DNA of 64,000 nucleotides from Acidobacteriaceae bacterium (lineage in GTDB: Bacteria; Acidobacteriota; Terriglobia; Terriglobales; Acidobacteriaceae). The notes beneath the pieces were generated by a model. It saw nothing but the letters and a program-made list of their open reading frames with translations, did not search any database and was not told the origin of the DNA. This document shows positions 51,283 through 60,900 of the stretch, piece after piece. How positions within the stretch are numbered: the stretch's first letter is position 1; every line of letters begins with the position of its first letter. Where the stretch lies: NCBI GenBank assembly GCA_028283655.1, contig JAPWKE010000003.1:1550001-1614000 (forward strand), given 5' to 3'. A program made the translations under genes and the position numbers.

Positions 51283-52410
51283 ATGCTGCTTTCTGTTGCC
51301 ATCCTTGGTTCGCTTTCGTGGTTTTACCTCGCGTGCTTGCACGGACGTTTCTGGTCTTCAACGCCTACGCTGCCTGCGCCTCAAGCGCTGAAGCAGTATC
51401 CTCGCGTTGCTGTCGTCGTGCCTGCTCGTGATGAAGCTGAGAACATAGCGCAGAGCCTCGCCTCTCTGCTGGCGCAAAATTATGAAGGCCAACTCGACGT
51501 CATTCTCGTGGACGACAACAGCAGCGATGGCACAGCAGAGATTGCGTCTGCTCTAGACAATCGGCAGCGACTCACCATTCTCTCCGGCAAGCCGCTCGAA
51601 GCTGGCTGGAGCGGTAAGCTGTGGGCTGTGCATCAGGGACTATCCCTGCCCGCAGCACAATCAGCGGACTATATTCTGCTGACGGATGCAGACATTGAAC
51701 ACCAGCCAACACATGTTGCTGCACTCGTGCAGCAGGCTGAAGCCCAGAGGCTTGATCTCGTCTCCGAGATGGTTCGTCTGCACTGCGATACCGATGCGGA
51801 GCATGCGCTGATTCCAGCGTTTCTTTTCTTCTTCCAGATGCTTTATCCGTTTGCGTGGACGGCTGACCCGAAGCGGCGCACAGCAGGAGCAGCAGGTGGA
51901 ACGATGCTGGTGAAGCGGAGCGCCTTCGAACGCATTGATGGTGTTCAGCGCATTCGCCATAACCTGATTGATGACTGCGCTCTTGCCCATGAGATCAAGT
52001 CCACCGGTGGCCGCATCTGGCTGGGCCATGCAGAGCTTGCAAGCTCGCTTCGTGTCTATGCGGACTGGCGAGAGGTATGGGACATGGTCGCTCGCACGGC
52101 CTATGTTCAGCTTCGCCACTCGCCGCTGGCTCTGCTTGGCTGCGTCGCGGGCATGGCTCTTCTTTATATAGCGCCACCGGTGCTTACGTTGTTTGCACAT
52201 GGAGCGTCACACTGGCTTGGGATTGTGACATGGATCGTCATGGCCGCCGTCTTCCAACCAACGCTTCGTCGCTATCGCAGGTCCCCGCTTTGGGGCGTCG
52301 CTCTGCCAGCGATCGCACTCTTTTATATAGGAGCAACCGTTGCCTCGGCCGTACGTCATCACCTTGGGCGGGGTGGCGGATGGAAGAATCGCACCTACTC
52401 TTCGACGTAG
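51283..52410 (+). CDS. hpnB: Hopanoid-associated glycosyltransferase HpnB
   Basis: This 375-residue family 2 glycosyltransferase has an N-terminal membrane segment (SVAILGSLSWFYLACL) and the GT-A domain VAVVVPARDEAENIAQSL. The DDNSSDGT and TDADIEHQP metal motifs follow, then GAAGGTMLVKRSAFERIDG and the LIDDCALAHEIK acceptor region. Three C-terminal membrane segments and the ending LGRGGGWKNRTY are as in HpnB. HpnB is usually linked to hopanoid genes, but no other hpn or shc gene is here. There is no good ribosome-binding site before the ATG. Confidence 0.85.
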   Translation: MLLSVAILGSLSWFYLACLHGRFWSSTPTLPAPQALKQYPRVAVVVPARDEAENIAQSLASLLAQNYEGQLDVILVDDNSSDGTAEIASALDNRQRLTILSGKPLEAGWSGKLWAVHQGLSLPAAQSADYILLTDADIEHQPTHVAALVQQAEAQRLDLVSEMVRLHCDTDAEHALIPAFLFFFQMLYPFAWTADPKRRTAGAAGGTMLVKRSAFERIDGVQRIRHNLIDDCALAHEIKSTGGRIWLGHAELASSLRVYADWREVWDMVARTAYVQLRHSPLALLGCVAGMALLYIAPPVLTLFAHGASHWLGIVTWIVMAAVFQPTLRRYRRSPLWGVALPAIALFYIGATVASAVRHHLGRGGGWKNRTYSST

Positions 52411-52452
52411 TAGTAAGGGCTGCTCTGCAACAACTCCGTTGACCTCATTCTG

Positions 52453-52929
52453 CTAGTCGTGTCCGATCCCGATCTCATTGCCTTCAGGATCATGCAGTGA
52501 AAGATGCTGCGGCTTGCCTTCGGCGTTCAAGTTCGCTTTCACATCTGTGCCCTTTGCCTTTAGCTCTTTGTAAGCAACATCTAGCGAAGGCACTTTGAAG
52601 ACAACGTGAAGCCACCCCTGCTCAAGCGGTCCGGCCTCGGTGCGATGACGTACCGAGCCATTTTGCTTCACCAGGTCGATACGAACTCCGGGTGCAACAA
52701 GATGCGCCACGATCATGTGCGCGGCATCGCCTTCACGAGACTGCTCGTGAAAGCCGAAGATGCGTTTATACCAATTCACTTCCGCGTCCAGGTCCTGCAC
52801 GGAAGCTGTCACATGCTGGAAAGACAACGGAACGAACGTGTCTTTCGCGCTCTGTGCGTGAAGGACTGGCAATGAGCCCATGCACAAGACAAACGAATTG
52901 AGTGCAAGAACAAAGCGACTACCACGCAT
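52453..52929 (-). CDS. Secreted VOC-fold (glyoxalase-like) protein
   Basis: This 158-residue protein has an N-terminal signal peptide (ALNSFVLCMGSLPVLHAQ) and one vicinal-oxygen-chelate domain: FQHVTASVQDLDAEVNWYKRIF, LHVVFKVPSLDVAYKELKAKG and LSLHDPEGNEIGI with the metal-type His and Glu. It is therefore a periplasmic glyoxalase/dioxygenase-like protein of unknown substrate. Its ATG lies inside the end of the ABC ATPase gene (11-bp overlap), so the two are co-translated. Confidence 0.82.
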   Translation of the reverse strand: MRGSRFVLALNSFVLCMGSLPVLHAQSAKDTFVPLSFQHVTASVQDLDAEVNWYKRIFGFHEQSREGDAAHMIVAHLVAPGVRIDLVKQNGSVRHRTEAGPLEQGWLHVVFKVPSLDVAYKELKAKGTDVKANLNAEGKPQHLSLHDPEGNEIGIGHD

Positions 52930-53761
52930 TGAAGTATCCCTCTCTTTCGCTCATCTGAATTTGACGGCCAAAGAGTTCTGTCAGCTTTGCCTCCGTCAGG
53001 AGTTCCGCTTTCGATGCGTCGGCAACGATGCGTCCTTCACGCATCATCACGACGCGCTGCATCTCCGGGATGATGTCAGCAACATGATGCGTGATGAGCA
53101 GAATCGCAGTTCCCTGTGAGGCAAGCTCACGCAGGAGATCGCGAAGGTCTTGTTGTGCAGCTAGATCGAGAGCGTTCGTGGGTTCATCGAGCAGGAGCAT
53201 CTTTGGATCGCCGGAGTTACCCACGCCGCGATTGCCGGCGATGGCACGCCCGATCATCACGCGCCGTTGCTGGCCGGCACTCATCTCTCCGACAAACTTT
53301 TCGCGGAGCTTCTCCGCACCAACGAGCGTAAGAATCTCTTCGGCCTTCTGGCGCATTTCATCTGTCACCGTCAGGTTCGGCCAGAGAGTTGATGACGAAA
53401 AAAAGCCGGTGAGGATCGCGTCAAAACCGGTGGTTGTCAGCGTCTGCTTACCCGGCAGTTCCGCGCTCACGATCCCCATGCGACGCTTTAGCTCGGTGAG
53501 GTCCCACCGCGGGCGCCCCATGATCTCGACGCTGGTTTTTGGCGGAGTCCGCGTGCCGAGCATGCGCTCTGCGCTGTCTTCGCTCAACGTCAGCGGATAG
53601 AGCTCGCAGGTGATCGTCTTCAGCAGCGTGGACTTGCCGCAGCCGTTCGGGCCCAGAATCACGACGTGCTCGCCGGACTCAATCCGTACGCTTACGTCGT
53701 TCAAAATCACCGACGCTCCGCGCGCCACAAAGACATGCTGCAAATCAACAATCGCGTTCAT
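52919..53761 (-). CDS. ABC transporter ATP-binding protein
   Basis: This 280-residue ATPase has Walker A GPNGCGKST, the signature MSAGQQRR (a variant of LSGGQ), Walker B MLLLDEPTNALD and the switch His in LLITHHVAD. The layout resembles ModF/YlmA-type cytosolic ATPases; no permease gene is next to it. The ATG at 53761 with GGAGAAC upstream is preferred to the TTG directly before it. It overlaps the secreted VOC protein gene, which may point to a shared exported or imported compound, but this is speculative. Confidence 0.88.
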   Translation of the reverse strand: MNAIVDLQHVFVARGASVILNDVSVRIESGEHVVILGPNGCGKSTLLKTITCELYPLTLSEDSAERMLGTRTPPKTSVEIMGRPRWDLTELKRRMGIVSAELPGKQTLTTTGFDAILTGFFSSSTLWPNLTVTDEMRQKAEEILTLVGAEKLREKFVGEMSAGQQRRVMIGRAIAGNRGVGNSGDPKMLLLDEPTNALDLAAQQDLRDLLRELASQGTAILLITHHVADIIPEMQRVVMMREGRIVADASKAELLTEAKLTELFGRQIQMSEREGYFNAW

Positions 53762-53893
53762 CAAACAATGTTCTCCATCGAGGGAAATGAGTCGTGGCTG
53801 GTGACGCCACGCCGCAAGACTCGTTACTCCTACCCTAATCGCTGTTTGGCGAGCACCAAGAACTTTGAATAGCGGGATAAGCTCGCAAGCAAT

Positions 53894-53930
53894 ACAAAAG
53901 GCGTCTGCGATAACCGCAGACGCCTTTTGT
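53894..53930. terminator. Bidirectional terminator after the second TonB-dependent receptor gene
   Basis: A 16-bp perfect stem (ACAAAAGGCGTCTGCG with its complement) and an ATAAC loop carry T-rich ends on both sides. It lies just past the receptor stop and upstream of the ABC gene on the same strand. Confidence 0.8.
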
Positions 53931-53946
53931 GTTTTGCAGCGAATGG

Positions 53947-56900
53947 TTAGAAGTACAGCGTTCCGGAGAACTGCATCTTACGGCCGTTGGCCGAGGTGTT
54001 TCCGTTTGTGCCATACGTCGACTGCACGACACCATAGGTGTTGTTGCCGAAGGATGCGCACTGCTGCAAGGGAGCGGATGCGGTTGTACCGGCCACATTG
54101 GCAGAGCACGAGTACTGCGCGGTTGGGTTCTGCAGATTCGGTGTGTTCCAGACGTTGAATGCTTCCGCACGGAACTGGAACCGCATTCCTTCACGAATGC
54201 TTGCCAGCGGGAACTGACGGCTGACCGACATGTTTGTCAGAAGATAACCAGGACCACGCAGGAAGTTACGCGGAATCGAATCATGCAGATCGGCGGATGG
54301 ATAGGCGAACGCATAGGTGTTGAACCACTGCTTGATCTTGTCTGTACGATGACGATCCGAAGGCAGGTTTGGATTTGCACCCGGCAACAGTGCAGGACGC
54401 GATTTAGGCTCTGCATAAATCGTTGTGGCATTGGTTGTGATGTTGAACGGCTTTCCGGTGCGTGCGTTGAACGTACCAGCGAAGGTCCAGTTATTCACCA
54501 CAGCTTTCAGCAAGCCATTGCCGCCCTTGCGGTTCGGCAGGTTCAACGACCACCCCATGTTAAAGATGTGCTTCGCGTCGAAGTCAGAGACGCTACGCTC
54601 ACGCGATACATCAAAAACATAAGGAATGGTCGTGGCCTGGCCGGACTGCGCCTTGCCGTCGGTCGCCATATCAATGGACTTCGAGTAGGTATACGACGCC
54701 GTCACGTTCAACAGCTTGCCACCACGCTGCGACCACATCACCTGCAGACCGTTGTAGTTCGAAGAGCCCGACGACTGGTAATCCACCAGGCCAGCGCCAC
54801 CGTAGTTGAACGGCGTGTAGCGCAGGCGTTGCGGAATGCTGCCCTTCGTATTCGGGTTCGAGGTTGTGTTGGCCGAGTTGCAGTACAGATCAGGGTTGGC
54901 CTGGAAGTATCCTCCCGTGCAGTCGTAGATGGCTGGGTTCTGATCGACGGCCATGGTCTGCTTGCGGCCAAGCTTGCCGACGTAGTTCACCTCGACGCGT
55001 GCCGTCTTGGTAACGCGTGCCTGGAAGCCGATGTTCATCGCTTCGTAGTACGGCGTACGGAAGTTGCGGTCAGGGTAGAACAACGTATACGGAGCAAAGA
55101 ACTGCGGATTCTGCGGGTTGTAGCCGTTCGGAATCTGCAGGATCGAGCCGTTCGTGCCGTAGGACGACAACGGGACAGAGGCGCCGCCCGGAGGAAGGTT
55201 CTTGAAGATCTGGAAGTAGAACGGTTCGCCTACGCCGATCACGTTGGCATTGATCTGGTCGAAGAACATGCCGAAGCCAGCACGCAGCGAGAGCTTGCCA
55301 TTCCCAAAGACGTCATAAGCAACGCCGATACGGGGCACGATGCCGTTGAAGTCTGTCGGAACCAGCGACTTCTGTACTCCCGGGTCACCAGGAAAGGCCA
55401 GGCCACCGATTGCGTTGGGGAAGCGAGCCGACTGATGCCCTGCGATGAAGGTGGAAGAGTACCCATTCGGCTGATACCACTGGAACGGCAGCTCATAACG
55501 AGCTCCCAGATTCAGTGTCAACCTTGGTGTGGCGCGCCAGTCATCCTGTATGTAGCTGAAGATGCCGTTCTGGACACCGCCCTGAACAAGGGGGCTGTTT
55601 GCACGCACGCTGGTCAGAAGACCCATCGCTTCGTCAGCATAAGAGAAGCCGGTGAACGTGGACGAGAACGAAAGCGATCCTGGGTAATCCGTGCGGTTGA
55701 GGTACTGCAGGCGAAGGTAGTTCACACCGAACTGCAGTTGATGAGAACCCCTTGTCCAGGAGATCTGATCGTAGCCTTCAATGTTCTCGTTGATCACCGT
55801 GGCATTCGCCTGCCCAGTGTTGCCCAGGGTGTATTGGTTCGACGCGCTGACGACGGGAAGTGTTGGCGTGCCGGGCTCCGTAAAGTTTCCCCCGAGGTCG
55901 TTCCACGTGGTGTTGTCCGCAGGCGGGCTTGCAAACGAGTAACGCTTATAACCCAGGCGAAGGACGTTCAGGATATTGGGCGTGATGACCCAGGTGTCGC
56001 CGATATTGCCGAAGTTCGAAAGCGCATGGTCACGGCTGGGTACTACGCCAGCAATACCCAGGCTCGTAGAACTACTTACGCCCGAGGCCAGCAGATCGTC
56101 CGAGTTGATCATGTTGTAACGCATATCAATGGTGTGGTGAGACGTGACAATCCAGTCGCCACGAACGGTGAAGTTCTTCTCGTTCCGAGGCAGAGGAGCC
56201 TGCGATACGTTCACCCGACCGGTTACTGTCGTCGTATTCGGCAGACCGACATACTTCTTCAGAAGCTTTTCAACGACCGGGTTCAAGCAGGTCGCGGGCA
56301 CTTGCGCGTTCGGCAAAAAGTCTGAGTGAATCTTGCCGTCGAAGTAGTTGTGCGTCGCAGCCCAGGTTGCAGCTGTCTGCAGATCGGTAAAGCAAGGGTT
56401 GGTTCCAGTTCCACCCGCCTGAGAGTAAGCCGAGCTCAACATGCTGATGGCATCGGAGGAGGACGCCTGCAAACCGCTTGAGCTGGCGAAGACATAAGGG
56501 TTGTAGAACTTTGTTGTTGCGCCAGACTGATCCGTGAAGTCCGCGCAGCGCGTTGTTGAGTACGCCGGACCGCTCGAACTGCATGGGTACGGGGTGGAGT
56601 AGTCCGCCATGTAACCCCGGTTGGCTGCGGATTGCGAAGGCGTGATGCCGGTCTGCACCAGACGCTGCACGATGGACTGAAACGTGATCTGGCCGAAAAG
56701 CTTGTCCCGCTTGATCGGACCACCAATCGTGAAGCCGAAGGTGTTGATATTGTTCTCAGGATTACGCTGCGTAATGTAATCCGAAGCGTTGAACATCTGG
56801 TTCTGCAGATACTCCCACACAGCGCCGTGAATCGTATTTGTTCCCTGCTTGGTCACCACATTGAAGACCGAGCCTGCGTTACGACCGTACTGCGCTTTGA

Positions 56901-57657
56901 AATTATTCAGCAGAACAGAAATTTCCTGCAGGCCATTGGGCGGCGGGAACTGAATGCCTGTGTTGAAGAACAGGTTGTTCCACATCAAGCCGTCGAAAAG
57001 CTGCAGATTTTGCGAGCTACGCGAACCCGAAACCGAGTAACTCGATCCCGTTTTGTCTCCGGTGTTGGTCGAAGGCGCGTTCAGATCCGTAACGCCGGGC
57101 AGCAAGCTGGCAAGCGCAACGACGTTGCGCCCATCAATCGGCAGATCTTCGACGAGCTTGTTATCGATCAGCGCACCAAGTGTCGCAGAACGAGTATCCA
57201 GAGCCGTGCCTTCGGCGTCGACCTGAACGGTTTCTCGCGCGTCACCCACCACCATCTTCGAGACGATCTTCACTTCAGCGTCTGCGTCGACGGTGATCGA
57301 GTCGGCGATATAAGTCTGAAAGCCGGAGCCCGTAACCGTGACCGTATAGACGCCGATTGGCAGTGACGGAAAGACGAACTCGCCCGACTTGCTGGTCGCG
57401 ACGGTTCGCATGACACCCTTATTTGGCTCTGCTGCCACAACGGTCGCACCAGCGACGAACGCGCCGCTTGGATCAACTACCGAACCATAAATAGATCCAG
57501 TTCCCTGGGCCTGCGCCGAGGCTCGGCCAACGTCCAACGTCATGGCCATCAGCAGCATCATGCAGACCAGAAAAGCCTGCGAGCAGGACTTCACCAATTT
57601 TTCAGCACCTGTCAGACATGGCGCTGCGTTCACACATCCACGCACCGGAAACTTCAC
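53947..57657 (-). CDS. TonB-dependent receptor with carboxypeptidase-regulatory-like domain
   Basis: This 1236-residue outer-membrane protein has a long N-region and signal segment (FLVCMMLLMAMTLDVGRASAQ) and a CarboxypepD_reg-like domain (GSIYGSVVDPSGAFVAGATV). The plug contains LPIDGRNVVALASLLPGV and VVTKQGTNTIHGAVWEYL, and a large barrel ends in MQFSGTLYF. It has more internal cysteines than the first receptor. It starts at a GTG with AGGAGA at a good distance. It is divergent from the giant NHL/Ig-like protein, with a shared 327-bp control region. Confidence 0.93.
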   Translation of the reverse strand: MKFPVRGCVNAAPCLTGAEKLVKSCSQAFLVCMMLLMAMTLDVGRASAQAQGTGSIYGSVVDPSGAFVAGATVVAAEPNKGVMRTVATSKSGEFVFPSLPIGVYTVTVTGSGFQTYIADSITVDADAEVKIVSKMVVGDARETVQVDAEGTALDTRSATLGALIDNKLVEDLPIDGRNVVALASLLPGVTDLNAPSTNTGDKTGSSYSVSGSRSSQNLQLFDGLMWNNLFFNTGIQFPPPNGLQEISVLLNNFKAQYGRNAGSVFNVVTKQGTNTIHGAVWEYLQNQMFNASDYITQRNPENNINTFGFTIGGPIKRDKLFGQITFQSIVQRLVQTGITPSQSAANRGYMADYSTPYPCSSSGPAYSTTRCADFTDQSGATTKFYNPYVFASSSGLQASSSDAISMLSSAYSQAGGTGTNPCFTDLQTAATWAATHNYFDGKIHSDFLPNAQVPATCLNPVVEKLLKKYVGLPNTTTVTGRVNVSQAPLPRNEKNFTVRGDWIVTSHHTIDMRYNMINSDDLLASGVSSSTSLGIAGVVPSRDHALSNFGNIGDTWVITPNILNVLRLGYKRYSFASPPADNTTWNDLGGNFTEPGTPTLPVVSASNQYTLGNTGQANATVINENIEGYDQISWTRGSHQLQFGVNYLRLQYLNRTDYPGSLSFSSTFTGFSYADEAMGLLTSVRANSPLVQGGVQNGIFSYIQDDWRATPRLTLNLGARYELPFQWYQPNGYSSTFIAGHQSARFPNAIGGLAFPGDPGVQKSLVPTDFNGIVPRIGVAYDVFGNGKLSLRAGFGMFFDQINANVIGVGEPFYFQIFKNLPPGGASVPLSSYGTNGSILQIPNGYNPQNPQFFAPYTLFYPDRNFRTPYYEAMNIGFQARVTKTARVEVNYVGKLGRKQTMAVDQNPAIYDCTGGYFQANPDLYCNSANTTSNPNTKGSIPQRLRYTPFNYGGAGLVDYQSSGSSNYNGLQVMWSQRGGKLLNVTASYTYSKSIDMATDGKAQSGQATTIPYVFDVSRERSVSDFDAKHIFNMGWSLNLPNRKGGNGLLKAVVNNWTFAGTFNARTGKPFNITTNATTIYAEPKSRPALLPGANPNLPSDRHRTDKIKQWFNTYAFAYPSADLHDSIPRNFLRGPGYLLTNMSVSRQFPLASIREGMRFQFRAEAFNVWNTPNLQNPTAQYSCSANVAGTTASAPLQQCASFGNNTYGVVQSTYGTNGNTSANGRKMQFSGTLYF

Positions 57658-57984
57658 GTGTCTCTCCTACGACTCACTTAGAGCTGCATGGCAGCTATGC
57701 TTTTTGGGACGCGGCAAAGTATGCGCAGGCCAGACGGGCGTTGTCAACAAATTCCTTCAATTTCTTCCGAGTTCCAAAGCGGAACAATTTCACATGCGGT
57801 CTTACAGATATTTTTCCGAATCGAGCGAAATATCGGTTTGACAGATTTGTTCTGTCCTAGGTACATTTCCTCGCGGTTCCCCATGTGTGTCTTTCTCGGA
57901 CGCCTGCGTTCTTACTTTGTGAGATACAGGTCTCGCCGTCAGTCGCATGGGCGCGTTCTATTGATCCATCAGGAGTCTTCCCGC
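57658..57984. other. Shared upstream region of the divergent receptor and NHL/Ig-like genes
   Basis: No gene of its own is supported. A candidate plus-strand -35 TTGACA lies at about 57838, but no -10 sits at 16-18 bp from it (TAGGTA is at 14 bp). The open frame upstream of 57985 has no protein-like features. Confidence 0.35.
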
Positions 57985-60900
57985 ATGCGTTTCGCCGGCA
58001 TCGACTTTCGCCAACTGTCGATTTTCTCTTTCGCGGCCCTCGTACTTTTGGCCGTCCCCAGTTCGCTTCGTGCGCAGCAGGCACCGCAGGTGCTGCCCTA
58101 CACCGTCAGCACCTTCGCGGGTCCTCATGCCGCCTATACGGTAGGCGCGGCCTGCGGCAGTCGTGTCGCGCTCGATACGTTAGGCGATGGCTGCTATGCC
58201 ACGGATGTGTCCGTAGGCGCAGACCCTCATGACCTGCGCGTCGACGCAAAGGGAAACGTCTATTACATCGACAACGCCTCTCTGGGATACATCCACAAGA
58301 TCAACGCCACCACCAAGATCGAGTCGATGTTCCTCGGTTCCACAACGCAGAGCAAAGCCTGCGCCGCGGCTACGGACACGTACGGGGATAACTGCGTCTC
58401 TACAGATGGAGCGGCGAACAATAATCCCTTGATCCTGACGACGACGTCCAAGGTCAAAACCATGCGCGGCATGAGCATAGCGCCGAACGGCGACATCCTC
58501 ATTGGCGGCTACAACGATTACTACGTGCATAAGATCTCGGCGAGCACCGGTATTTATTCCGTCGTCGCAGGAACGGGTACCTCCACTACCGGAGCCACCA
58601 CAGGGCCAGCACTCACCACCGGCATTGGTTCTTCACGCGGTGCCGCAGCCGATAGCAACGGTACGGTCTACATCGCGGATACAGCGCAGAGCGTGATTCA
58701 GCAGGTGGCCAACGGGCAGATTACGCTGGTGACCGCCCCGAATACTTCGGTGACAAAATCTGCAACCAGCGGCGTACTCGCCAGCACAGCTCTCGTAGCT
58801 TCTCCGGAAGACGTGGCCGTGGATCCCAATGGCAACCTCTACATCTCCGATGCGGGTAACAACGTTGTGCGCGCGGTTTACATGGGCAAAGGTTCGCTCA
58901 TCGGCGTGAGCAACCCGCAGACCGGCTATATCTACAGCATTGCCGGCGGCGGCTCAGGAACCTACGCGATCGGTTCGAGCACTATTGCAGCAGCGGTGCC
59001 TGCGACTTCAATTTCTCTGGCTATCCGCCATATTGCTTTTGACAATCGCGGCAATCTTTATATCGCCGATACGACCGATGGATACATCTGGTTCGTCGAT
59101 GCCACAACGGGGTATATCCGTCTGATGCTCGGCAACTATGGTGGAACCATTGGAGGAGCAGCCACCGGCTGCGCAGCCTCTTCCGGAAACACCATCGGCG
59201 ATGGCTGCCCCGGCGTACAGGCGATGCTGTACGGCACGAGCGCTACGTCCATCGGCGTTTCGCCGGACAACCAGGGCAACTTGTATATCAGCGATCCGCA
59301 GGGCGGTCCGGTGGCAAGCTCGCGCATCCGCAAGCAGCTTTCGGGGCTCAACTTCCCTGTCACCGCCAGCGGCGTGACGGTTACGCAATCCATCGACATT
59401 CACTTCGGAGCAGGAGACAGTGCTGCTGCGACGGGCGCTTACACCTTCGTCGGCACGACCAGCTTCGCGGCAGGCACGGCTACCTGCACCACAAATGCGG
59501 ATACCACGGTTGACTGCATTCTTCCTGTTACGTACACCGCGACCAAGCCCGGCTACGATACAGGCACGCTCACCATCAAGAGCACTCTCGGTGGAGCTTC
59601 CGCGTACCTCGTCAGCGGAACGGGAACGGTCGCGAGCGTTGTAGTTGATCCGGGTCAGGTCACAGCACTTACCGCTACGGCCACCTCATCGCCTGCGAGC
59701 GTTCTTGTGGGTGGAGGCGGCATCACCTACATTGCCGACACAGCGAACAACCGCATTCTGGCGGTCAATGGTTCCACCACCACCGTCTTTGCCGGAACCG
59801 GCACGGCGGGCTACTCCGGCGATAGTGGCCTGGCGACTTCCGCAGCCCTCAATGGCCCGACCGCTATGGCTATCGGCACCGGCGGCTCCCTGCTTATTGC
59901 AGACACCGGCAACAATGTTATCCGCCGCGTGAGCCGTGCTACCGGCATCATCACGACCTACGCTGGTGGAGCTTCTTCCGTCTGCTCGACAGCAACAAAC
60001 ACGCGCGGCGATGCCTGCCTCGCGACCTCCGCGCTCTTCTCCAAGCCCGCAGGCCTGGCGGTCGATCGCTATGGTGTGGCTTACATCTCGGACACAGGCA
60101 ACAACGTTATTCGCCAGGTCGACCTCAACGGCTATGTCTCGACATTTGCCGGTGGAGGAACGCCGTGCGCAACCTCGGCTGGAGCAGTCGACGTACAGGG
60201 TGATGGCTGCCCGGCGACGCAGACGACCTTCTCTTCGCCAGCAGCGATCGCCTATGACCAGACGGGCAACTATCTCGTCGTAGCCGATACAGGTAATAGC
60301 CTCGTTCGCAAGATTAACCTGGGGAACGTGGTTACGGCTTCCTCTGCAAACGTTGGTCTTGCCGTTGCCAACCCAGTCGTTCTCGTGGCTGGTAACGGGC
60401 AGGCAGGCTCCACGGTGGACTCCAGCAGCCTGGCAACGAACTCGCAACTCAACACGCCCAAGGGCGTGACGGTGGATGCGGCGTCCAACATCTACATCGC
60501 AGACACCGGCAACCACGCCGTCCGTCTCGTCACTCCTGCGGGGCTTATCTCCACCGTTGGCGGCATTCTTGGCGCTTCAGGAGCCACCGCTCTTCCAGCG
60601 GCGTCAACTGACTTGCTGATGAACTCGCCTGCAGGCATCGCCGTCAGCTCCACCGGTCAACTTGTTATCGCAGACACTGCCAATAGCCGCGTGCTTGCCG
60701 ATGCTCGTTCCTCCACCTCGTATAACTTCGGACGCGTGCAGCCTGCCAGCACCAGCACGACGCAGAACTTCGTTGAGCTGAATGTTGGTACCCTCGCCAA
60801 TACTCTTCCCTCCACGCTGACAAGCACCGGCGACACGTCCAGCTTCTCTCTCATATCGAGCAGCACAGGCGGTTGCAGCGGAGCGACTCTCAGCATCGGT

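Noticed and set aside
53929-56325. A 798-codon open frame on the plus strand
   Set aside because: Antisense to the second TonB-dependent receptor, no domain or start signal.
57688-57984. A 99-codon N-terminal extension of the NHL/Ig-like protein
   Set aside because: A clear ribosome-binding site and signal peptide start at 57985; the upstream part is basic and unlike a secreted N-terminus.
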